The notes under the pieces are model-generated. The model searched no databases and was not told the origin of the DNA. It saw nothing but the letters and a program-made list of their open reading frames with translations. Of a stretch of DNA of 64,000 nt, positions 15,133-26,066 are shown one piece after another; position 1 is the first letter of the stretch; each line of letters opens with the position of its first letter. Source of the stretch: Mangrovibacter yixingensis (GTDB lineage Bacteria; Pseudomonadota; Gammaproteobacteria; Enterobacterales; Enterobacteriaceae); contig NZ_JAIVKM010000002.1 of NCBI RefSeq assembly GCF_020523985.1, positions 558,001-622,000 on the forward strand, written 5' to 3'. The translations under genes and the position numbers were made by a program.

Positions 15133-16023
15133 TTATCGGCTGACTTCAGTCTTAGCCAGTTTTTCGTAGTAGCATGCCAGCGCACTGTGGTCGGCAGAGC
15201 CAAGACCATCAGCACGTAATGCCTGCATCATTTCCATTACCGCTGCAGTCAGAGGTAATTGCGCACCTACGCCATGCGAGGTATCCAGCGCATTCGCCAG
15301 ATCTTTAATATGCAGTTCAATACGGAAACCGGGTTTGAAGTTGCGGTCCATTACCATTGGCGCTTTGGCATCCAGCACTGTACTTCCTGCCAACCCACCA
15401 CGGATTGCCTGATAAACCAGGTCCGGGTTAACACCTGCTTTCGTTGCCAGAACCAGTGCTTCAGACATTGCAGCGATGTTCAGGGCAACAATGACCTGGT
15501 TAGCCAGTTTGGTTACGTTACCCGCACCAATGTCACCGGTATGAACCACAGAACCTGCCATGGCTTTCATCAGGTCGTAGTATTTATCGAATACGGCTTT
15601 ATCACCGCCCACCATTACAGACAATGTGCCATCCACAGCTTTGGGTTCGCCACCGCTTACCGGTGCATCAAGCATGGATACGCCTTTCGCTTTCAACGCT
15701 TCAGCGATTTCACGGCTGGCAAGTGGTGCAATGGAACTCATATCAATTAAGATCAGGCCCTGCCGTGCACCTTCGATAATGCCGTTTTCACCCAATGCCA
15801 CTTCTTTCACATGTGGGGAGTTAGGCAGCATCGTGATAATGACATCACACTGTTCAGCAATGGCTTTCGGTGTTGCTGCGGTTTCTGCGCCTGCGGCAAT
15901 GACATCAGCAATGGCTTCAGGATTACGGTCTGAAACCACCAGGGAATAACCAGCCTTAATGAGGTTTTTACTCATTGGTTTACCCATGATACCCAGGCCA
16001 ATAAAACCAACTTTCATCGTCAT
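15133..16023 (-). CDS. garR: Tartronate semialdehyde reductase GarR
   Basis: GarR reduces tartronate semialdehyde to D-glycerate with NADH. The protein has an N-terminal Rossmann motif (GFIGLGIMGKPMSKNL), the beta-hydroxyacid dehydrogenase block LDAPVSGGEPKAVDG, and the catalytic lysine region GAGNVTKLANQ. I start at 16023 (MTMKVGF) because GAGAGAG lies about 6 nt upstream. The ATG at 16017 gives the 294-residue form annotated in E. coli. It sits 33 bp after garL in the gar operon. Confidence 0.95.
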   Translation of the reverse strand: MTMKVGFIGLGIMGKPMSKNLIKAGYSLVVSDRNPEAIADVIAAGAETAATPKAIAEQCDVIITMLPNSPHVKEVALGENGIIEGARQGLILIDMSSIAPLASREIAEALKAKGVSMLDAPVSGGEPKAVDGTLSVMVGGDKAVFDKYYDLMKAMAGSVVHTGDIGAGNVTKLANQVIVALNIAAMSEALVLATKAGVNPDLVYQAIRGGLAGSTVLDAKAPMVMDRNFKPGFRIELHIKDLANALDTSHGVGAQLPLTAAVMEMMQALRADGLGSADHSALACYYEKLAKTEVSR

Positions 16024-16056
16024 AATTTGCTCTCTCTCGCTATTTACAGGTGGTCG

Positions 16057-16827
16057 TTACTTTTTGAATGCATCACACAGTTTTTGGGTAGCACCGCGGA
16101 AAACCCCAAGGTCACTGCCCACAGCAACAAAGGTTGCGCCCCATTCCAGGTAACGGCGGGCATCAGCTTCAACTGGCGCCAGGATACCGGCGGGTTTGCC
16201 ATGCGCTTTTGCGCGTTCAAAAACATGTGCAATTGCACGTTGCACTTCAGGATGTGAAGGATTTCCCAGGTAACCCAGTGCTGCCGACAAATCGCCCGGC
16301 CCCACGAAGATGCCATCCACACCTTCTGTCGCTGCAATCGCATCCAGGTTATCCAACCCTTCCTGACTTTCGATTTGCACCAGAATCGTGATGTTGTCGT
16401 TTACTGTTTTGAAATAATCTTTAACAGTGCCGTAGCCATTACTACGGTGAGAAACGGAGACACCGCGAATGCCTTGCGGCGGATAACGTGTTGATGCCAC
16501 AGCACGAACGGCATCTTCTTCTGATTCAACAAACGGAATCAGGAAGTTATAAAAACCGATATCCAAAAACCGCTTGATGATGACGGGCTCATTGGTCGGG
16601 ACACGAACCACCGGCGCGCTGTGGCTCCCCTTCAGAGCCATAAGCTGGGGAATGAAAGTAGAGATATCATTCGGCGCATGTTCGCCATCCAGCACCAACC
16701 AGTCGAAACCTGCCAGGCCAAGCACTTCTGTAGTGATAGGGCTTGCAAGAGCGGACCAGCAGCCTATTTGTGTCTGGTGAGCCGCCAGCGCCGCTTTGAA
16801 TGCATTGGGAAAAAATTCGTTATTCAT
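16057..16827 (-). CDS. garL: 2-Dehydro-3-deoxyglucarate aldolase GarL
   Basis: GarL cleaves 5-keto-4-deoxyglucarate (and 2-keto-3-deoxyglucarate) to pyruvate and tartronate semialdehyde. The 256-residue HpcH/HpaI-type TIM barrel carries [14 protein letters not shown] (with the catalytic histidine region), [13 protein letters not shown], and [15 protein letters not shown] start at [10 protein letters not shown] (16827), which equals the E. coli length; the upstream 24-residue extension runs into garP. It is the second gene of the operon, 20 bp after garP. Confidence 0.96.
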   Translation of the reverse strand: MNNEFFPNAFKAALAAHQTQIGCWSALASPITTEVLGLAGFDWLVLDGEHAPNDISTFIPQLMALKGSHSAPVVRVPTNEPVIIKRFLDIGFYNFLIPFVESEEDAVRAVASTRYPPQGIRGVSVSHRSNGYGTVKDYFKTVNDNITILVQIESQEGLDNLDAIAATEGVDGIFVGPGDLSAALGYLGNPSHPEVQRAIAHVFERAKAHGKPAGILAPVEADARRYLEWGATFVAVGSDLGVFRGATQKLCDAFKK

Positions 16828-16847
16828 TGTCTTGCCTTCATCGTTGC

Positions 16848-18176
16848 TTATTTTTGAAGTTCCATACGTTTGATATCGCCAACAACCAGCAGGTAGCAAA
16901 TCATCGCCATCAGTGCTGAACAGCCGACAAAGATCAGAGCAGCATTAAAAGAGTGAAGTTCACTGACCAGATAACCAATCACCAGTGGAGTCACTATTGA
17001 TGCTACGTTACCGAAGACATTAAACACCCCACCGCATAACCCAACGATCTCTTTCGGTGCGGTATCGGAAATTACCGGCCAGCCCAGCGCCCCAAAGCCT
17101 TTACCAAAGAACGCCAGCGCCATCAGTGTCACAACCAGTGCGGTGTTATCAACGTAGTTACACAGAATGATGGTTGAGGCCAGTAACATGCCCAGAACTA
17201 TTGGTAACTTACGGGCAACAGTAAGCGACACACCACGGCGAATCAGGTAATCGGAGAACACGCCACCCAATACCCCACCAGCGAAACCACACAGTGCCGG
17301 TATAGAGGCTACCAGGCCAACTTTCAAAATGGACATGCCACGCGCCTGGACCAGGTAGATTGGGAACCAGGTCAGGAAGAACCAGGTGATGGTATTAATA
17401 AAATACTGCCCAAAGAACACACCCAGCATCATCCGGCTAGTTAACAGCTGTTTGATATAGTTAAGTTTTGGACCAGTAAGGCCATCATTCTTGCGTTGGT
17501 CCATATCAACAACTGCCCCACCTTTACGGATGAAGTCCAGCTCTGCTTTAGACATACGCGGGTGGTCTGTTGGGTTATGAATAGTGCGGGTCCAGACCCA
17601 GGTCAGGATAAAGCCAATAACCCCCATCACGGTGAACACATGTTCCCAGCCCCAGGTAAAAGTGAGCCAACCCAGTAACGGGGAAAAGATAGCTAATGAA
17701 AAATACTGCGCAGCATTAAACAAAGCAGAAGCTGTGCCACGCTCTTTCGTCGGGAACCATGCAGCCACAATGCGCGCATTTGCGGGAAATGAAGGTGCTT
17801 CAGAAAAGCCCAACATAAAGCGCATCACGAACATCGAGATCCCGGCCCATGCAAGGGGAAACATGCCAACAAACCCTTGCAGGAAAGTAAACAATGACCA
17901 GAAAAACAAACTGTATGTATAAACTTTACGTGAACCAAATTTATCCAGTAACCAGCCACCGGGGATTTGCATTAACAAATAGGCCCACCCGAAGGCTGAA
18001 AATATATAACCTAAAGAAATTGAACTAAGTTGTAGTTCTTTACCCACTTCAGCACCGGCAATGGAGAGAGTGGCTCGGTCTGCATAATTTATTGCTGTAA
18101 CAATAAATATCACTAACAATATAAGGTATCGGGTATGCATTCCCCGTTTAGCTTCCACGGTTTCATCCAAAATCAT
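16848..18176 (-). CDS. garP: Galactarate/glucarate transporter GarP (MFS)
   Basis: GarP takes up galactarate, glucarate and probably glycerate through the inner membrane. The 442-residue protein has twelve predicted spans of the anion:cation symporter family, with [18 protein letters not shown] in segment 1 and [15 protein letters not shown] between segments. It closely matches E. coli GarP up to the final [10 protein letters not shown] start at [12 protein letters not shown] (18176), after an AGAGG site; the longer frame to 18245 is not conserved. It heads the garPLRK operon, divergent from garD. Confidence 0.96.
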   Translation of the reverse strand: MILDETVEAKRGMHTRYLILLVIFIVTAINYADRATLSIAGAEVGKELQLSSISLGYIFSAFGWAYLLMQIPGGWLLDKFGSRKVYTYSLFFWSLFTFLQGFVGMFPLAWAGISMFVMRFMLGFSEAPSFPANARIVAAWFPTKERGTASALFNAAQYFSLAIFSPLLGWLTFTWGWEHVFTVMGVIGFILTWVWTRTIHNPTDHPRMSKAELDFIRKGGAVVDMDQRKNDGLTGPKLNYIKQLLTSRMMLGVFFGQYFINTITWFFLTWFPIYLVQARGMSILKVGLVASIPALCGFAGGVLGGVFSDYLIRRGVSLTVARKLPIVLGMLLASTIILCNYVDNTALVVTLMALAFFGKGFGALGWPVISDTAPKEIVGLCGGVFNVFGNVASIVTPLVIGYLVSELHSFNAALIFVGCSALMAMICYLLVVGDIKRMELQK

Positions 18177-18319
18177 TTTTCCAGCCTCTAAGTAGGGTAC
18201 AGATAAGTAAATTTTAAATAATTTAATGAACACTTTTAAATACACTAAAAAATAACTAGCAGGTGTTTTTTAATTTTCTTCAGTATAAGCACAGTACAAA
18301 TAGTACGCACCATGCAAAC

Positions 18320-18390
18320 GCACAATTGAAAGTTTAAATTTAAATTATCTCATGAGCAAATGCACAATAACATGGGCGATAATGCACAAT
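18320..18390. promoter_or_regulatory. Three GCACAAT motifs between garP and garD
   Basis: GCACAAT occurs at 18320-18326, 18362-18368 and 18384-18390, all on one strand. The spacings are 42 and 22 bp, close to four and two helical turns. The gar genes of E. coli are activated by CdaR, whose exact site I cannot recall, so these are candidates only. The rest of the 375-bp gap is AT-rich with the CRP site at 18434. Confidence 0.35.
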
Positions 18391-18433
18391 TTTTACTGTT
18401 TCCCACCTTGCCAGCTCTGGCTTCAGCACATTA

Positions 18434-18449
18434 GGTGATGCAGATCACA
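18434..18449. promoter_or_regulatory. CRP-cAMP site between garP and garD
   Basis: GGTGA-TGCAGA-TCACA fits the CRP consensus with one mismatch. It lies 103 bp upstream of the garD start, in the divergent control region of the galactarate genes. Confidence 0.65.
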
Positions 18450-18551
18450 TTTTGTTCCCAATGAACCTGACATGCTAACTCCACAATATATTTATTTAGA
18501 CTTTTCTCTTTTTCAAAAATCACCAGACAGCGTACCTGGAGAATACTGGAA

Positions 18552-20123
18552 ATGGCAACGATAGAAGTTAAACAGCATTCGCCTCAGGCGTTTTATATAA
18601 AAGTTCATGAAACAGATAATGTCGCTATTATTGTTAACGATAATGGTTTAAAAGCTGGTACTCGTTTTCCTGATGGGCTGACATTAATTGAACATATTCC
18701 CCAAGGGCATAAAGTTGCCTTGATTGATATTCCAAAAAAAGGGGAAATAATTCGCTATGGCGAAGTTATCGGCTATGCGGTACGTGATGTCCCGGCCGGA
18801 GCCTGGATTGATGAATCCATGGTTGAGTTACCAAAAGCGCCACCGTTGAACACACTCCCGCTGGCTACCCGCGTTCCTGAGTCTTTACCACCGCTGGAAG
18901 GCTATACCTTCGAAGGTTACCGCAACGCAGATGGCAGTGTTGGTACCAAAAACCTGTTGGGTATCACCACCAGCGTACACTGTGTCGCCGGAGTGGTGGA
19001 TTATGTTGTCAAACTAATAGAACGAGACTTACTGCCAAACTACCCTAATGTTGATGGTGTTGTTGGGTTGAACCACTTGTATGGTTGTGGTGTGGCTATC
19101 AATGCTCCCGCTGCGGTGGTTCCAATTCGTACTATTCATAACATCGCGCTTAACCCCAATTTTGGTGGTGAGGTGATGGTAATTGGGTTGGGCTGTGAAA
19201 AACTGCAACCTGAACGCCTGTTGCAGGGTACAGAAGATGTCCAGCCAATAAACGTCGACGAAGCCAGTATTGTGCGCTTGCAAGATGAACAGCACGTTGG
19301 TTTCCAGTCAATGGTGGAAGATATTTTACGGGTTGCAGCCCGGCATTTGGATAAACTCAACCAGCGCAAACGTGAAACCTGCCCTGCTTCTGAACTGGTA
19401 GTGGGCACACAATGTGGTGGGAGTGATGCTTTCTCTGGCGTGACAGCAAACCCGGCTGTAGGTTTTGCTTCTGATTTGCTGGTTCGCTGTGGTGCAACCG
19501 TGATGTTTTCTGAAGTGACCGAAGTCCGTGATGCCATTCATTTGCTCACACCACGCGCTGTTAATGAAGATGTGGGTAAACGACTGCTTGAAGAGATGGC
19601 CTGGTATGACAATTACCTGGACATGGGGAAAACAGACCGCAGTGCCAACCCATCTCCCGGGAATAAGAAAGGCGGGCTGGCAAATATTGTGGAAAAAGCC
19701 CTGGGCTCCATTGCCAAATCCGGGAAAAGTGCAATTGTAGAAGTGTTATCGCCCGGCCAACGCCCAACAAAACGTGGGCTGATTTATGCCGCAACCCCTG
19801 CCAGCGACTTCGTTTGTGGCACGCAACAGGTTTCATCAGGGATAACCGTTCAGGTCTTCACAACTGGCCGCGGGACACCTTATGGCCTGATGGCTGTTCC
19901 AGTAATTAAAATGGCAACGCGTACCGAGCTGGCTAACCGCTGGTTTGATTTGATGGATATTAATGCCGGCACCATTGCTACAGGTGAAGAGACCATTGAA
20001 GATGTGGGCTGGAAGTTGTTCCACTTTATTCTTGATGTAGCCAGTGGGCGGAAAAAAACCTTCTCAGACCAGTGGGGGCTGCACAACCAACTGGCTGTAT
20101 TCAACCCCGCACCTGTTACCTGA
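18552..20123 (+). CDS. garD: Galactarate dehydratase GarD
   Basis: GarD dehydrates galactarate to 5-keto-4-deoxyglucarate, the committed step. The 523-residue protein is an UxaA-family member: an N-terminal SAF-like domain (residues 1-90) followed by the catalytic part. Motifs: [56 protein letters not shown] and [10 protein letters not shown]. Length equals E. coli GarD. A CTGGAGAA site precedes the ATG. It is divergent from garPLRK and shares its control region. Confidence 0.97.
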   Translation: MATIEVKQHSPQAFYIKVHETDNVAIIVNDNGLKAGTRFPDGLTLIEHIPQGHKVALIDIPKKGEIIRYGEVIGYAVRDVPAGAWIDESMVELPKAPPLNTLPLATRVPESLPPLEGYTFEGYRNADGSVGTKNLLGITTSVHCVAGVVDYVVKLIERDLLPNYPNVDGVVGLNHLYGCGVAINAPAAVVPIRTIHNIALNPNFGGEVMVIGLGCEKLQPERLLQGTEDVQPINVDEASIVRLQDEQHVGFQSMVEDILRVAARHLDKLNQRKRETCPASELVVGTQCGGSDAFSGVTANPAVGFASDLLVRCGATVMFSEVTEVRDAIHLLTPRAVNEDVGKRLLEEMAWYDNYLDMGKTDRSANPSPGNKKGGLANIVEKALGSIAKSGKSAIVEVLSPGQRPTKRGLIYAATPASDFVCGTQQVSSGITVQVFTTGRGTPYGLMAVPVIKMATRTELANRWFDLMDINAGTIATGEETIEDVGWKLFHFILDVASGRKKTFSDQWGLHNQLAVFNPAPVT

Positions 20124-20133
20124 TCCACCAGCA

Positions 20134-20164
20134 AGGCATGAACACGCCACGCACGTTCATGCCT
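20134..20164. terminator. Hairpin between convergent garD and rsmI
   Basis: AGGCATGAAC and GTTCATGCCT form a perfect 10-bp stem around an 11-nt loop, 10 bp past the garD stop. Neither side has a good T tract, so its strength as a terminator is uncertain. Confidence 0.4.
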
Positions 20165-20181
20165 GCTTTGCCAGGATAACG

Positions 20182-21048
20182 TCAGCCGTTATCCTGTGCA
20201 TCCAGCGCATATTTATAGAGCGCATTTTTTTTAACACCATGAATTTCTGCCGCCAGTGCGGCAGCTTTTTTTAGTGGTAGCTCGGCCTGTAATAAAGCCA
20301 GCGTGCGCAATGCATCCGGCGGCAGTGCCTCTTCTTGTGCTTTGTAACCTTCCACTATCAGCACCATTTCCCCTTTACGCCGGTTATCATCTTCCTGAAC
20401 CCAGGCCAACAATTCACCTATCGGGGCACCATATACAGACTCCCAGGTTTTGGTGAGTTCACGAGCCAGAACCACATAGCGTTCAGACCCCAGCACGGCA
20501 TTTATATCTGCAAGGCTGTCCAGCAGACGGTGAGTCGATTCATAGAAAATCAGCGTGCGAGGCTCTTGCAACAATGCGGTTAGTGCATCACGCCGCCCTT
20601 TTGGTTTAGCTGGCAAAAAGCCCTCGTAACAAAACCTGTCAGAAGGCAAACCTGCCGCACTTAAGGCAGCAATAGCAGCGCACGGGCCAGGTAATGGCAC
20701 CACGCGAATCCCCGCTTCACGGCAGGTACGTACCAGGTGGTAACCCGGATCATTAATCAGTGGAGTACCCGCATCGGAAACCAGAGCAATGTTTTGCCCT
20801 TCTTGCAGCTTAGCCAGCAACGTTTCTGCTTTTTGTTGTTCGTTATGGTCATGAAGTGCGAAAAGACGCGCATTTATGGCAAAATGCTGTAAAAGTAACC
20901 CGGTATGACGGGTATCCTCGGCAGCAATAAGATCAACAGACTGCAATACGGAAAGCGCACGCTGGGTAATATCACCCAAATTTCCGATAGGTGTAGGAAC
21001 TATATAAAGCTGACCATCAGAATTCAGCACTGATTCGTCTTGTTTCAT
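20182..21048 (-). CDS. rsmI: 16S rRNA (cytidine1402-2'-O)-methyltransferase RsmI
   Basis: RsmI methylates the ribose of C1402 in 16S rRNA, helping decoding fidelity. The 288-residue protein belongs to the tetrapyrrole methylase (SAM-binding) fold: [55 protein letters not shown] and [14 protein letters not shown]. The C-terminal small domain ends [13 protein letters not shown]. It is divergent from lpoA as in E. coli. Confidence 0.97.
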   Translation of the reverse strand: MKQDESVLNSDGQLYIVPTPIGNLGDITQRALSVLQSVDLIAAEDTRHTGLLLQHFAINARLFALHDHNEQQKAETLLAKLQEGQNIALVSDAGTPLINDPGYHLVRTCREAGIRVVPLPGPCAAIAALSAAGLPSDRFCYEGFLPAKPKGRRDALTALLQEPRTLIFYESTHRLLDSLADINAVLGSERYVVLARELTKTWESVYGAPIGELLAWVQEDDNRRKGEMVLIVEGYKAQEEALPPDALRTLALLQAELPLKKAAALAAEIHGVKKNALYKYALDAQDNG

Positions 21049-21108
21049 TGTTTCATCCGTATTGCCGATTTAATATTGAGCATTAAGCAAAAAAACTCTG
21101 GATACAGT

Positions 21109-23256
21109 ATGGTACCGTCAAACCGTTTTCGTTCTAAAGCCTCACGCAGCCTGCCAGTGATTCTGGCCACGATTTTGTTCGCCGGGTGCGTCGCACATGA
21201 ACCAGACCAAAGTGCACCTTACATGCAAGGCCAGGTAAAGGCCGACTCCGCCTTCTACTTGCAGCAAATGCAGCAAAGTACGAATGATACCAAGACCAAC
21301 TGGCAATTACTTGCCATTCGTTCATTACTCCAGGAAGGGAAAACCAACCAGGCAGTGCAACTCTTCCAGGCACTACCGCAACAGGTTACAGCACAACAAC
21401 GTGATGAACAGGCATTGTTGGCTGTTGAAATGAAATTAGTACAACAAGACCCAGCCAGCGCAAAAACACTGTTGGCAAGTATTAACCCGGATACCCTGAC
21501 CCCTGCTCAGGCACAACGTTACTGGCAGGCACAAATTGCGCTCAATCAGGGCACACCATCTATTGAGTTACTCCGGGCATTAATCGCTCAGGAACCCGGC
21601 CTGCAAGGTACGGCAAAACAGCAAAATATTGATGCTACCTGGCAAGCGCTCTCTTCCATGACCCAGGACCAGGCAAATGCACTGGTTATCAATACGGGTG
21701 AACAAACGCTACGGGGCTGGCTCGATTTACAGCATATGTGGTTCGATAACCGTAATGATGCCACCATGCTAAAAGCGGCTATCAAAGACTGGCAGACACG
21801 TTATCCGGACAACCCTGCAGCCAAAATGTTACCGACTCAACTGGCAAATGTTCAGTCATTCCAGCCCACGTCAGTCCAAAAAATCGCCCTGTTGCTGCCA
21901 TTGAGCGGCCAGGCGGCGATTTTTGGACGCACGATTGAGCAAGGGTTTGAGGCTGCGAAAAATGCGGGTACCACGCCGGTTAGCCAGATTGCGCCGCAAT
22001 CCGTGCCGGGCAGCACCGCGTCAGACAGTAATACTGAAGCAGGTGTCGGGCAGGCCAACCCAGATGAAGCTACAAGCACAACGGAGGATAGTGCTAACGG
22101 GGATGTTGTTAGCCCGTCAGCGGCTTCCGTTGATAATCTGGCAGGTGATACGGCTGCAGCCACCCCAACAGATGCCACTGCAACTGACGCCTCGACCACG
22201 CCAGAAACGCCCGAAGTAGCCAATACAACAGCATCTGCCGATACTCAAGCCATTAATAGCACTCCGGCTAATCCATCTGCTGAATTAAAAGTGTACGACA
22301 CCAGCACGCAATCTATTGATCAGATTATGGCTCAGGTGCAAAAAGACGGTGCCAGCATCGTTATCGGGCCGTTGTTGAAGGAAAATGTTAGAGCCGCGGT
22401 TAAAATCAATACAACCATAAACATGCTGGCTCTCAATCAACCGGAAGAAGTGCAGAACCAGGCAAACGTATGTTACTTCGCGTTGTCTCCAGAAAATGAA
22501 GCCGCAGATGCAGCACGCCATATATGGCAATCTGGGGAACGTAACCCTCTGGTTCTGATTCCCCGCAATAGTTTTGGCTCGCGCATCAGTAAAGCGTTTG
22601 CCACTGCATGGCAAGAACTGGGTGGTGGTGTTGTTCTGGAGCAACAATTCGGTTCAGTAAATGAGCTGAAAATGAGCATTAACCGCAACTCGGGTATTGC
22701 TCTGACGGGCCGCCCCGTTCAGGCCAGCCTGCCACAGCAGCAGAGTGTCACCATTGGTGGGTTGACCATTCCGGCCCCGCCTTCGGATACCGATATTACA
22801 GCAGGAACATCGGGCAAAGTTGATGCGGTATACATTGTTGCTACCCAACCAGAACTGGCGCTTATCAAACCAATGATAACCATGCGCTCAGGCAGCCATA
22901 GTGGCGGTGCTGTGCTGTACGCCAGTTCACGCAGTGCCCAGGGTGGTACCGGGCCAGACTTCCGCCTGGAAATGAGTGGTCTGCAATTCAGTGACATTCC
23001 TATGCTTTCCGGCGGTAACAACACCTTGATGCAGCAGGCACTCGGCAGTGTGAATAACGATTACTCACTTGCCCGCCTCTACGCTATGGGGGTTGATGCC
23101 TGGACGCTTGCCAGCCATTTCTCCCAGATACGCCAGGTACCTGGCTACCAGATTATGGGGAATACCGGCGATCTGACCGCCAACACCGACTGTGTAATCA
23201 AACGGAAATTGCCATGGCTTATGTACCAACAAGGCAACGTGGTTCCCGTCAATTAA
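21109..23256 (+). CDS. lpoA: Penicillin-binding protein 1A activator LpoA
   Basis: LpoA is an outer-membrane lipoprotein that reaches through the periplasm to stimulate PBP1A. The 715-residue protein has a lipobox LFAGC with the lipid-bearing Cys at residue 27, an N-terminal TPR-like domain, and a C-terminal periplasmic-binding-like domain. Between them (about residues 290-400) is an Ala/Thr/Ser/Pro-rich, low-complexity linker longer than in E. coli, where the protein has about 678 residues. I start at MVPSNRF (21109) to match E. coli. The 3' end overlaps yraN. Confidence 0.95.
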   Translation: MVPSNRFRSKASRSLPVILATILFAGCVAHEPDQSAPYMQGQVKADSAFYLQQMQQSTNDTKTNWQLLAIRSLLQEGKTNQAVQLFQALPQQVTAQQRDEQALLAVEMKLVQQDPASAKTLLASINPDTLTPAQAQRYWQAQIALNQGTPSIELLRALIAQEPGLQGTAKQQNIDATWQALSSMTQDQANALVINTGEQTLRGWLDLQHMWFDNRNDATMLKAAIKDWQTRYPDNPAAKMLPTQLANVQSFQPTSVQKIALLLPLSGQAAIFGRTIEQGFEAAKNAGTTPVSQIAPQSVPGSTASDSNTEAGVGQANPDEATSTTEDSANGDVVSPSAASVDNLAGDTAAATPTDATATDASTTPETPEVANTTASADTQAINSTPANPSAELKVYDTSTQSIDQIMAQVQKDGASIVIGPLLKENVRAAVKINTTINMLALNQPEEVQNQANVCYFALSPENEAADAARHIWQSGERNPLVLIPRNSFGSRISKAFATAWQELGGGVVLEQQFGSVNELKMSINRNSGIALTGRPVQASLPQQQSVTIGGLTIPAPPSDTDITAGTSGKVDAVYIVATQPELALIKPMITMRSGSHSGGAVLYASSRSAQGGTGPDFRLEMSGLQFSDIPMLSGGNNTLMQQALGSVNNDYSLARLYAMGVDAWTLASHFSQIRQVPGYQIMGNTGDLTANTDCVIKRKLPWLMYQQGNVVPVN

Positions 23257-23615
23257 GTGCCACACAACAAAAAGGCGCGCTCTGGGAACAGAGGGCGCGC
23301 CGTTGGCTGGAGCAACAAGGGTTACATTTTATTGCAGCCAATGTACGCTTTGGCAGGGGTGAGATAGACCTCATTATGAAACAGAACGGGTGCCTGGTGT
23401 TTATTGAAGTGCGCTATCGCCAGTCGGAGCAATATGGTGGTGCACAAGCCAGTATCACTCGCCAAAAAAGGCGTAAACTGTTACAAACTGCCAACTTATG
23501 GCTGGCGCAACAAAACCAGAGTTTTGATACTGTGGATTGCCGTTTTGATGTGCTAGCCTTCACGAATGACCGGGCGGAATGGATACCCAATGCATTCTCC
23601 GCCTGCGACAATTAA
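23214..23615 (+). CDS. yraN: UPF0102 endonuclease-like protein YraN
   Basis: The 133-residue protein starts [13 protein letters not shown] and has the UPF0102 core [16 protein letters not shown]. It is followed by RGEIDLI and VFIEVRYR, which resemble the E-x-D...E-x-K restriction-like nuclease site. No activity is established for the enteric protein. Its start lies 43 bp inside the end of lpoA, in another frame, so the two genes are probably coupled. DiaA follows 22 bp later. Confidence 0.93.
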   Translation: MAYVPTRQRGSRQLSATQQKGALWEQRARRWLEQQGLHFIAANVRFGRGEIDLIMKQNGCLVFIEVRYRQSEQYGGAQASITRQKRRKLLQTANLWLAQQNQSFDTVDCRFDVLAFTNDRAEWIPNAFSACDN

Positions 23616-23637
23616 AGCCATTGCATCAGGATCTATT

Positions 23638-24228
23638 GTGCTGGACAGAATTAAAGCCTGTTTTACCGAAAGTATTCAAACACAGATTGCGGCCGCAGAA
23701 GCGCTGCCAGATGCAATTTCACGCGCCGCACTCTCCATCGTGCAGTGTTTACTGAACGGCAATAAAGTGCTGTGCTGCGGCAATGGCACATCTGCAGCGA
23801 ATGCCCAGCATTTTGCCGCCAGTATGATAAACCGCTTTGAAACGGAGCGCCCCAGTTTACCTGCTATTGCACTAAATGCTGATAATGTGGTCTTAACCGC
23901 CATAAGCAATGATCGTTCGCATGATGAAATATATGCCAAACAGGTTCGCGCTTTAGGCCATCATGGCGATGTTTTATTGGCGATTTCGACACGCGGCAAC
24001 AGTAGAGACATCGTTAAAGCAGTGGAAGCAGCCGTCACCCGTGATATGTCAATTGTGGCATTAACCGGTTATGACGGTGGTGAACTTGCTGGTCTGCTGG
24101 GCCCGCAAGACGTCGAAATTCGTATTCCCTCTCACCGCAGCGCACGCATTCAGGAAATGCATATGCTGACGGTGAATTGCTTATGTGATCTGATCGATAA
24201 CACATTATTTCCTCACCAGGACGACTAA
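23638..24228 (+). CDS. diaA: DnaA initiator-associating protein DiaA
   Basis: DiaA is a tetrameric SIS-domain protein that helps DnaA assemble at oriC and times replication start. The 196-residue protein starts with a GTG codon and continues [16 protein letters not shown]. It contains the sugar-isomerase-like motifs [17 protein letters not shown] and [17 protein letters not shown]. An AGGA site lies 8 nt upstream. The length equals E. coli DiaA. A longer frame from 23566 runs inside yraN and is rejected. Confidence 0.95.
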   Translation: MLDRIKACFTESIQTQIAAAEALPDAISRAALSIVQCLLNGNKVLCCGNGTSAANAQHFAASMINRFETERPSLPAIALNADNVVLTAISNDRSHDEIYAKQVRALGHHGDVLLAISTRGNSRDIVKAVEAAVTRDMSIVALTGYDGGELAGLLGPQDVEIRIPSHRSARIQEMHMLTVNCLCDLIDNTLFPHQDD

Positions 24229-24237
24229 GGAGTACTC

Positions 24238-24813
24238 ATGAAGGCATTAACGCCGCTGGCAGTCCTTATTTCCGCACTACTGCTACAAGGCTGTGTTGGC
24301 GCTGTAGTCGTGGGAAGCGCAGCCGTCGCAACAAAAACCGCTACCGATCCGCGAACTGTAGGCACACAAGTGGATGATGGCACACTGGAATTACGTGCCA
24401 GTAATGCCTTAAGCAAAAATGAGCAATTGAAAAAAGATGCTCGGGTAAATGTAATGGCTTACCAGGGGAAACTATTGCTGACGGGCCAGGCCCCTACTCA
24501 AGCCTTGTCTGAAGAAGCGAAGAAAATTGCTATGGGCGTGGACGGTGTAACGGAAGTCTATAATGAAATCCGAATTATGCAGCCTATAAGCCTCGGCACG
24601 GTTTCCATGGATACATGGATAACCACCAAAGTTCGCTCGCAGTTGCTGGCAAGCGACACAGTGAAATCATCTAATGTGAAAGTAACTACTGAGAATGGTG
24701 AAGTCTTCCTGATGGGTCTGGTAACAGATACAGAAGCTAAAGCGGCTGCCGATATTGCCAGCCGGGTCAGTGGCGTCAAACATGTCACAACTGCGTTTAC
24801 CCCCTTGAAATAA
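24238..24813 (+). CDS. dolP: Outer-membrane lipoprotein DolP (dual BON domain)
   Basis: DolP (YraP) is an outer-membrane lipoprotein that binds anionic lipid at division sites and supports BAM function. The 191-residue protein has a lipobox LLQGC with Cys19, then two BON domains. The first includes NEQLKKDARVNVMAYQGKLL and the second TTKVRSQLLASDTVKSSNVK. It starts 9 bp after diaA, after a AAGGAG site. In E. coli the gene is in the sigma-E regulon; I did not identify that promoter here. Confidence 0.95.
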   Translation: MKALTPLAVLISALLLQGCVGAVVVGSAAVATKTATDPRTVGTQVDDGTLELRASNALSKNEQLKKDARVNVMAYQGKLLLTGQAPTQALSEEAKKIAMGVDGVTEVYNEIRIMQPISLGTVSMDTWITTKVRSQLLASDTVKSSNVKVTTENGEVFLMGLVTDTEAKAAADIASRVSGVKHVTTAFTPLK

Positions 24814-24864
24814 TAAGCGCCACCACATTCTGGTATTTTGTACGCCTGGCTACGGCCTGAAAAT

Positions 24865-24895
24865 AAAGCCCTGCACATGTGCAGGGCTTTATTGT
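24865..24895. terminator. Bidirectional terminator between dolP and yraQ
   Basis: AAAGCCCTGCACA and TGTGCAGGGCTTT form a 26-bp perfect palindrome (24865-24890), with T-rich sequence following on the dolP strand. It separates two convergent genes. Confidence 0.8.
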
Positions 24896-24927
24896 TTTGA
24901 AAGTACCGGTTACTGACCAGAAACAGC

Positions 24928-25989
24928 TCAGAACATCAGTGCCAGGCCCCCCAGCACACTCCCGCAGACAATAACCATCAGCCCTGTCAGCCAGAGTGCT
25001 TTCGCAGGGAACGTTTTATGCAACATAACCAGTGATGGCACACTGACAGCAGGTAACGTTATCAACAACGCCATCGCCGGACCTGTTCCCATTCCAGCAG
25101 CCATCAGCGTTTGGATAATTGGAATTTCAGCCGCAGTAGGAATCACAAACAGGCACCCGGCAACGGCCATTGCCACAACCCAGAACAGGTTATTTTCAAT
25201 AATGCCTTCAGTATGAGGGAACAACCAAACTCGAGCGGCCCCAAGAATAAATACGGCCAGGATATACACCGGAATGGTGCTCCAGAACAGCCACCATAAT
25301 GCAGACGCCCAACGGCGCAAAAAACCACCAGTTTGTTGGTTGGGTAAGTTATCAAGCAACACATTTGCTTGAGCACGGGCACTGCGCATATCAGGCTCCT
25401 TAACCCAGCGCTGAACCAGCCATGCCACGCCCAGTACCGTTACCAACCCGGCAACAATACGTATCAGTGCGAATTGCCAGCCCAGCACAAACCCCATAAA
25501 CACCAGCGTAGCGGGATTAAGCAGCGGATTACCCATCCAGAAAGCCAAAGCGCCCCCCATAGAGACTGACTGTCGTCTCATTCCTGCTGCTACTGGTGCC
25601 GCACAACAGGTACACATCATGCCGGGTAAGGCAAATAATGCCCCAAATAAGGTCCCCCCAAAACGTGTTTGCCCCATTGTTTTCAATAGCCAGTTGCGGG
25701 GAAGTAAAACCTGAATCAATGAACCCAGCAATACGCCCAGCACTGCCGCTTTCCACACTGCCAGAAAGTACACTACGGAGTAATCAATGGCTGACTGAAA
25801 GGGGTGTGTTTCAGGCTGAGCAATAATGGAGTGACCAATACTGTGGGTTTCAGCCGCAGTAAACGCTTTAAAATAATAGGGTTGCCATTTTACGTACCAA
25901 AGACCGACTGCCATTACCAAGAAAAACAGGACGGGCTTCCACCATGCAAAAGAAGACACCCGTTCAGCAGGCGCGGATTGCGTTGCCAT
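24928..25989 (-). CDS. yraQ: UPF0718-family permease YraQ
   Basis: The 353-residue integral membrane protein has about eight to ten predicted spans. It carries the family signature GMMCTCCAAPVAAGMRRQ followed by GALAFWMGNPLLNPATLVF, and a second copy-like stretch VIPTAAEIPIIQTLMAAG. The cysteine cluster CTCC suggests metal or thiol chemistry, but the substrate is unknown. Related permeases are linked to arsenic or metal handling in some bacteria, which is only an inference here. A TTGAGG site precedes the ATG. Confidence 0.92.
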   Translation of the reverse strand: MATQSAPAERVSSFAWWKPVLFFLVMAVGLWYVKWQPYYFKAFTAAETHSIGHSIIAQPETHPFQSAIDYSVVYFLAVWKAAVLGVLLGSLIQVLLPRNWLLKTMGQTRFGGTLFGALFALPGMMCTCCAAPVAAGMRRQSVSMGGALAFWMGNPLLNPATLVFMGFVLGWQFALIRIVAGLVTVLGVAWLVQRWVKEPDMRSARAQANVLLDNLPNQQTGGFLRRWASALWWLFWSTIPVYILAVFILGAARVWLFPHTEGIIENNLFWVVAMAVAGCLFVIPTAAEIPIIQTLMAAGMGTGPAMALLITLPAVSVPSLVMLHKTFPAKALWLTGLMVIVCGSVLGGLALMF

Positions 25990-26066
25990 AAAAACCTCAA
26001 AAGATATGTAGTGATTGAAAAGTCCCGCAACCTGCTATGCCAGGATACCAGGCCGGAACAATCTGT

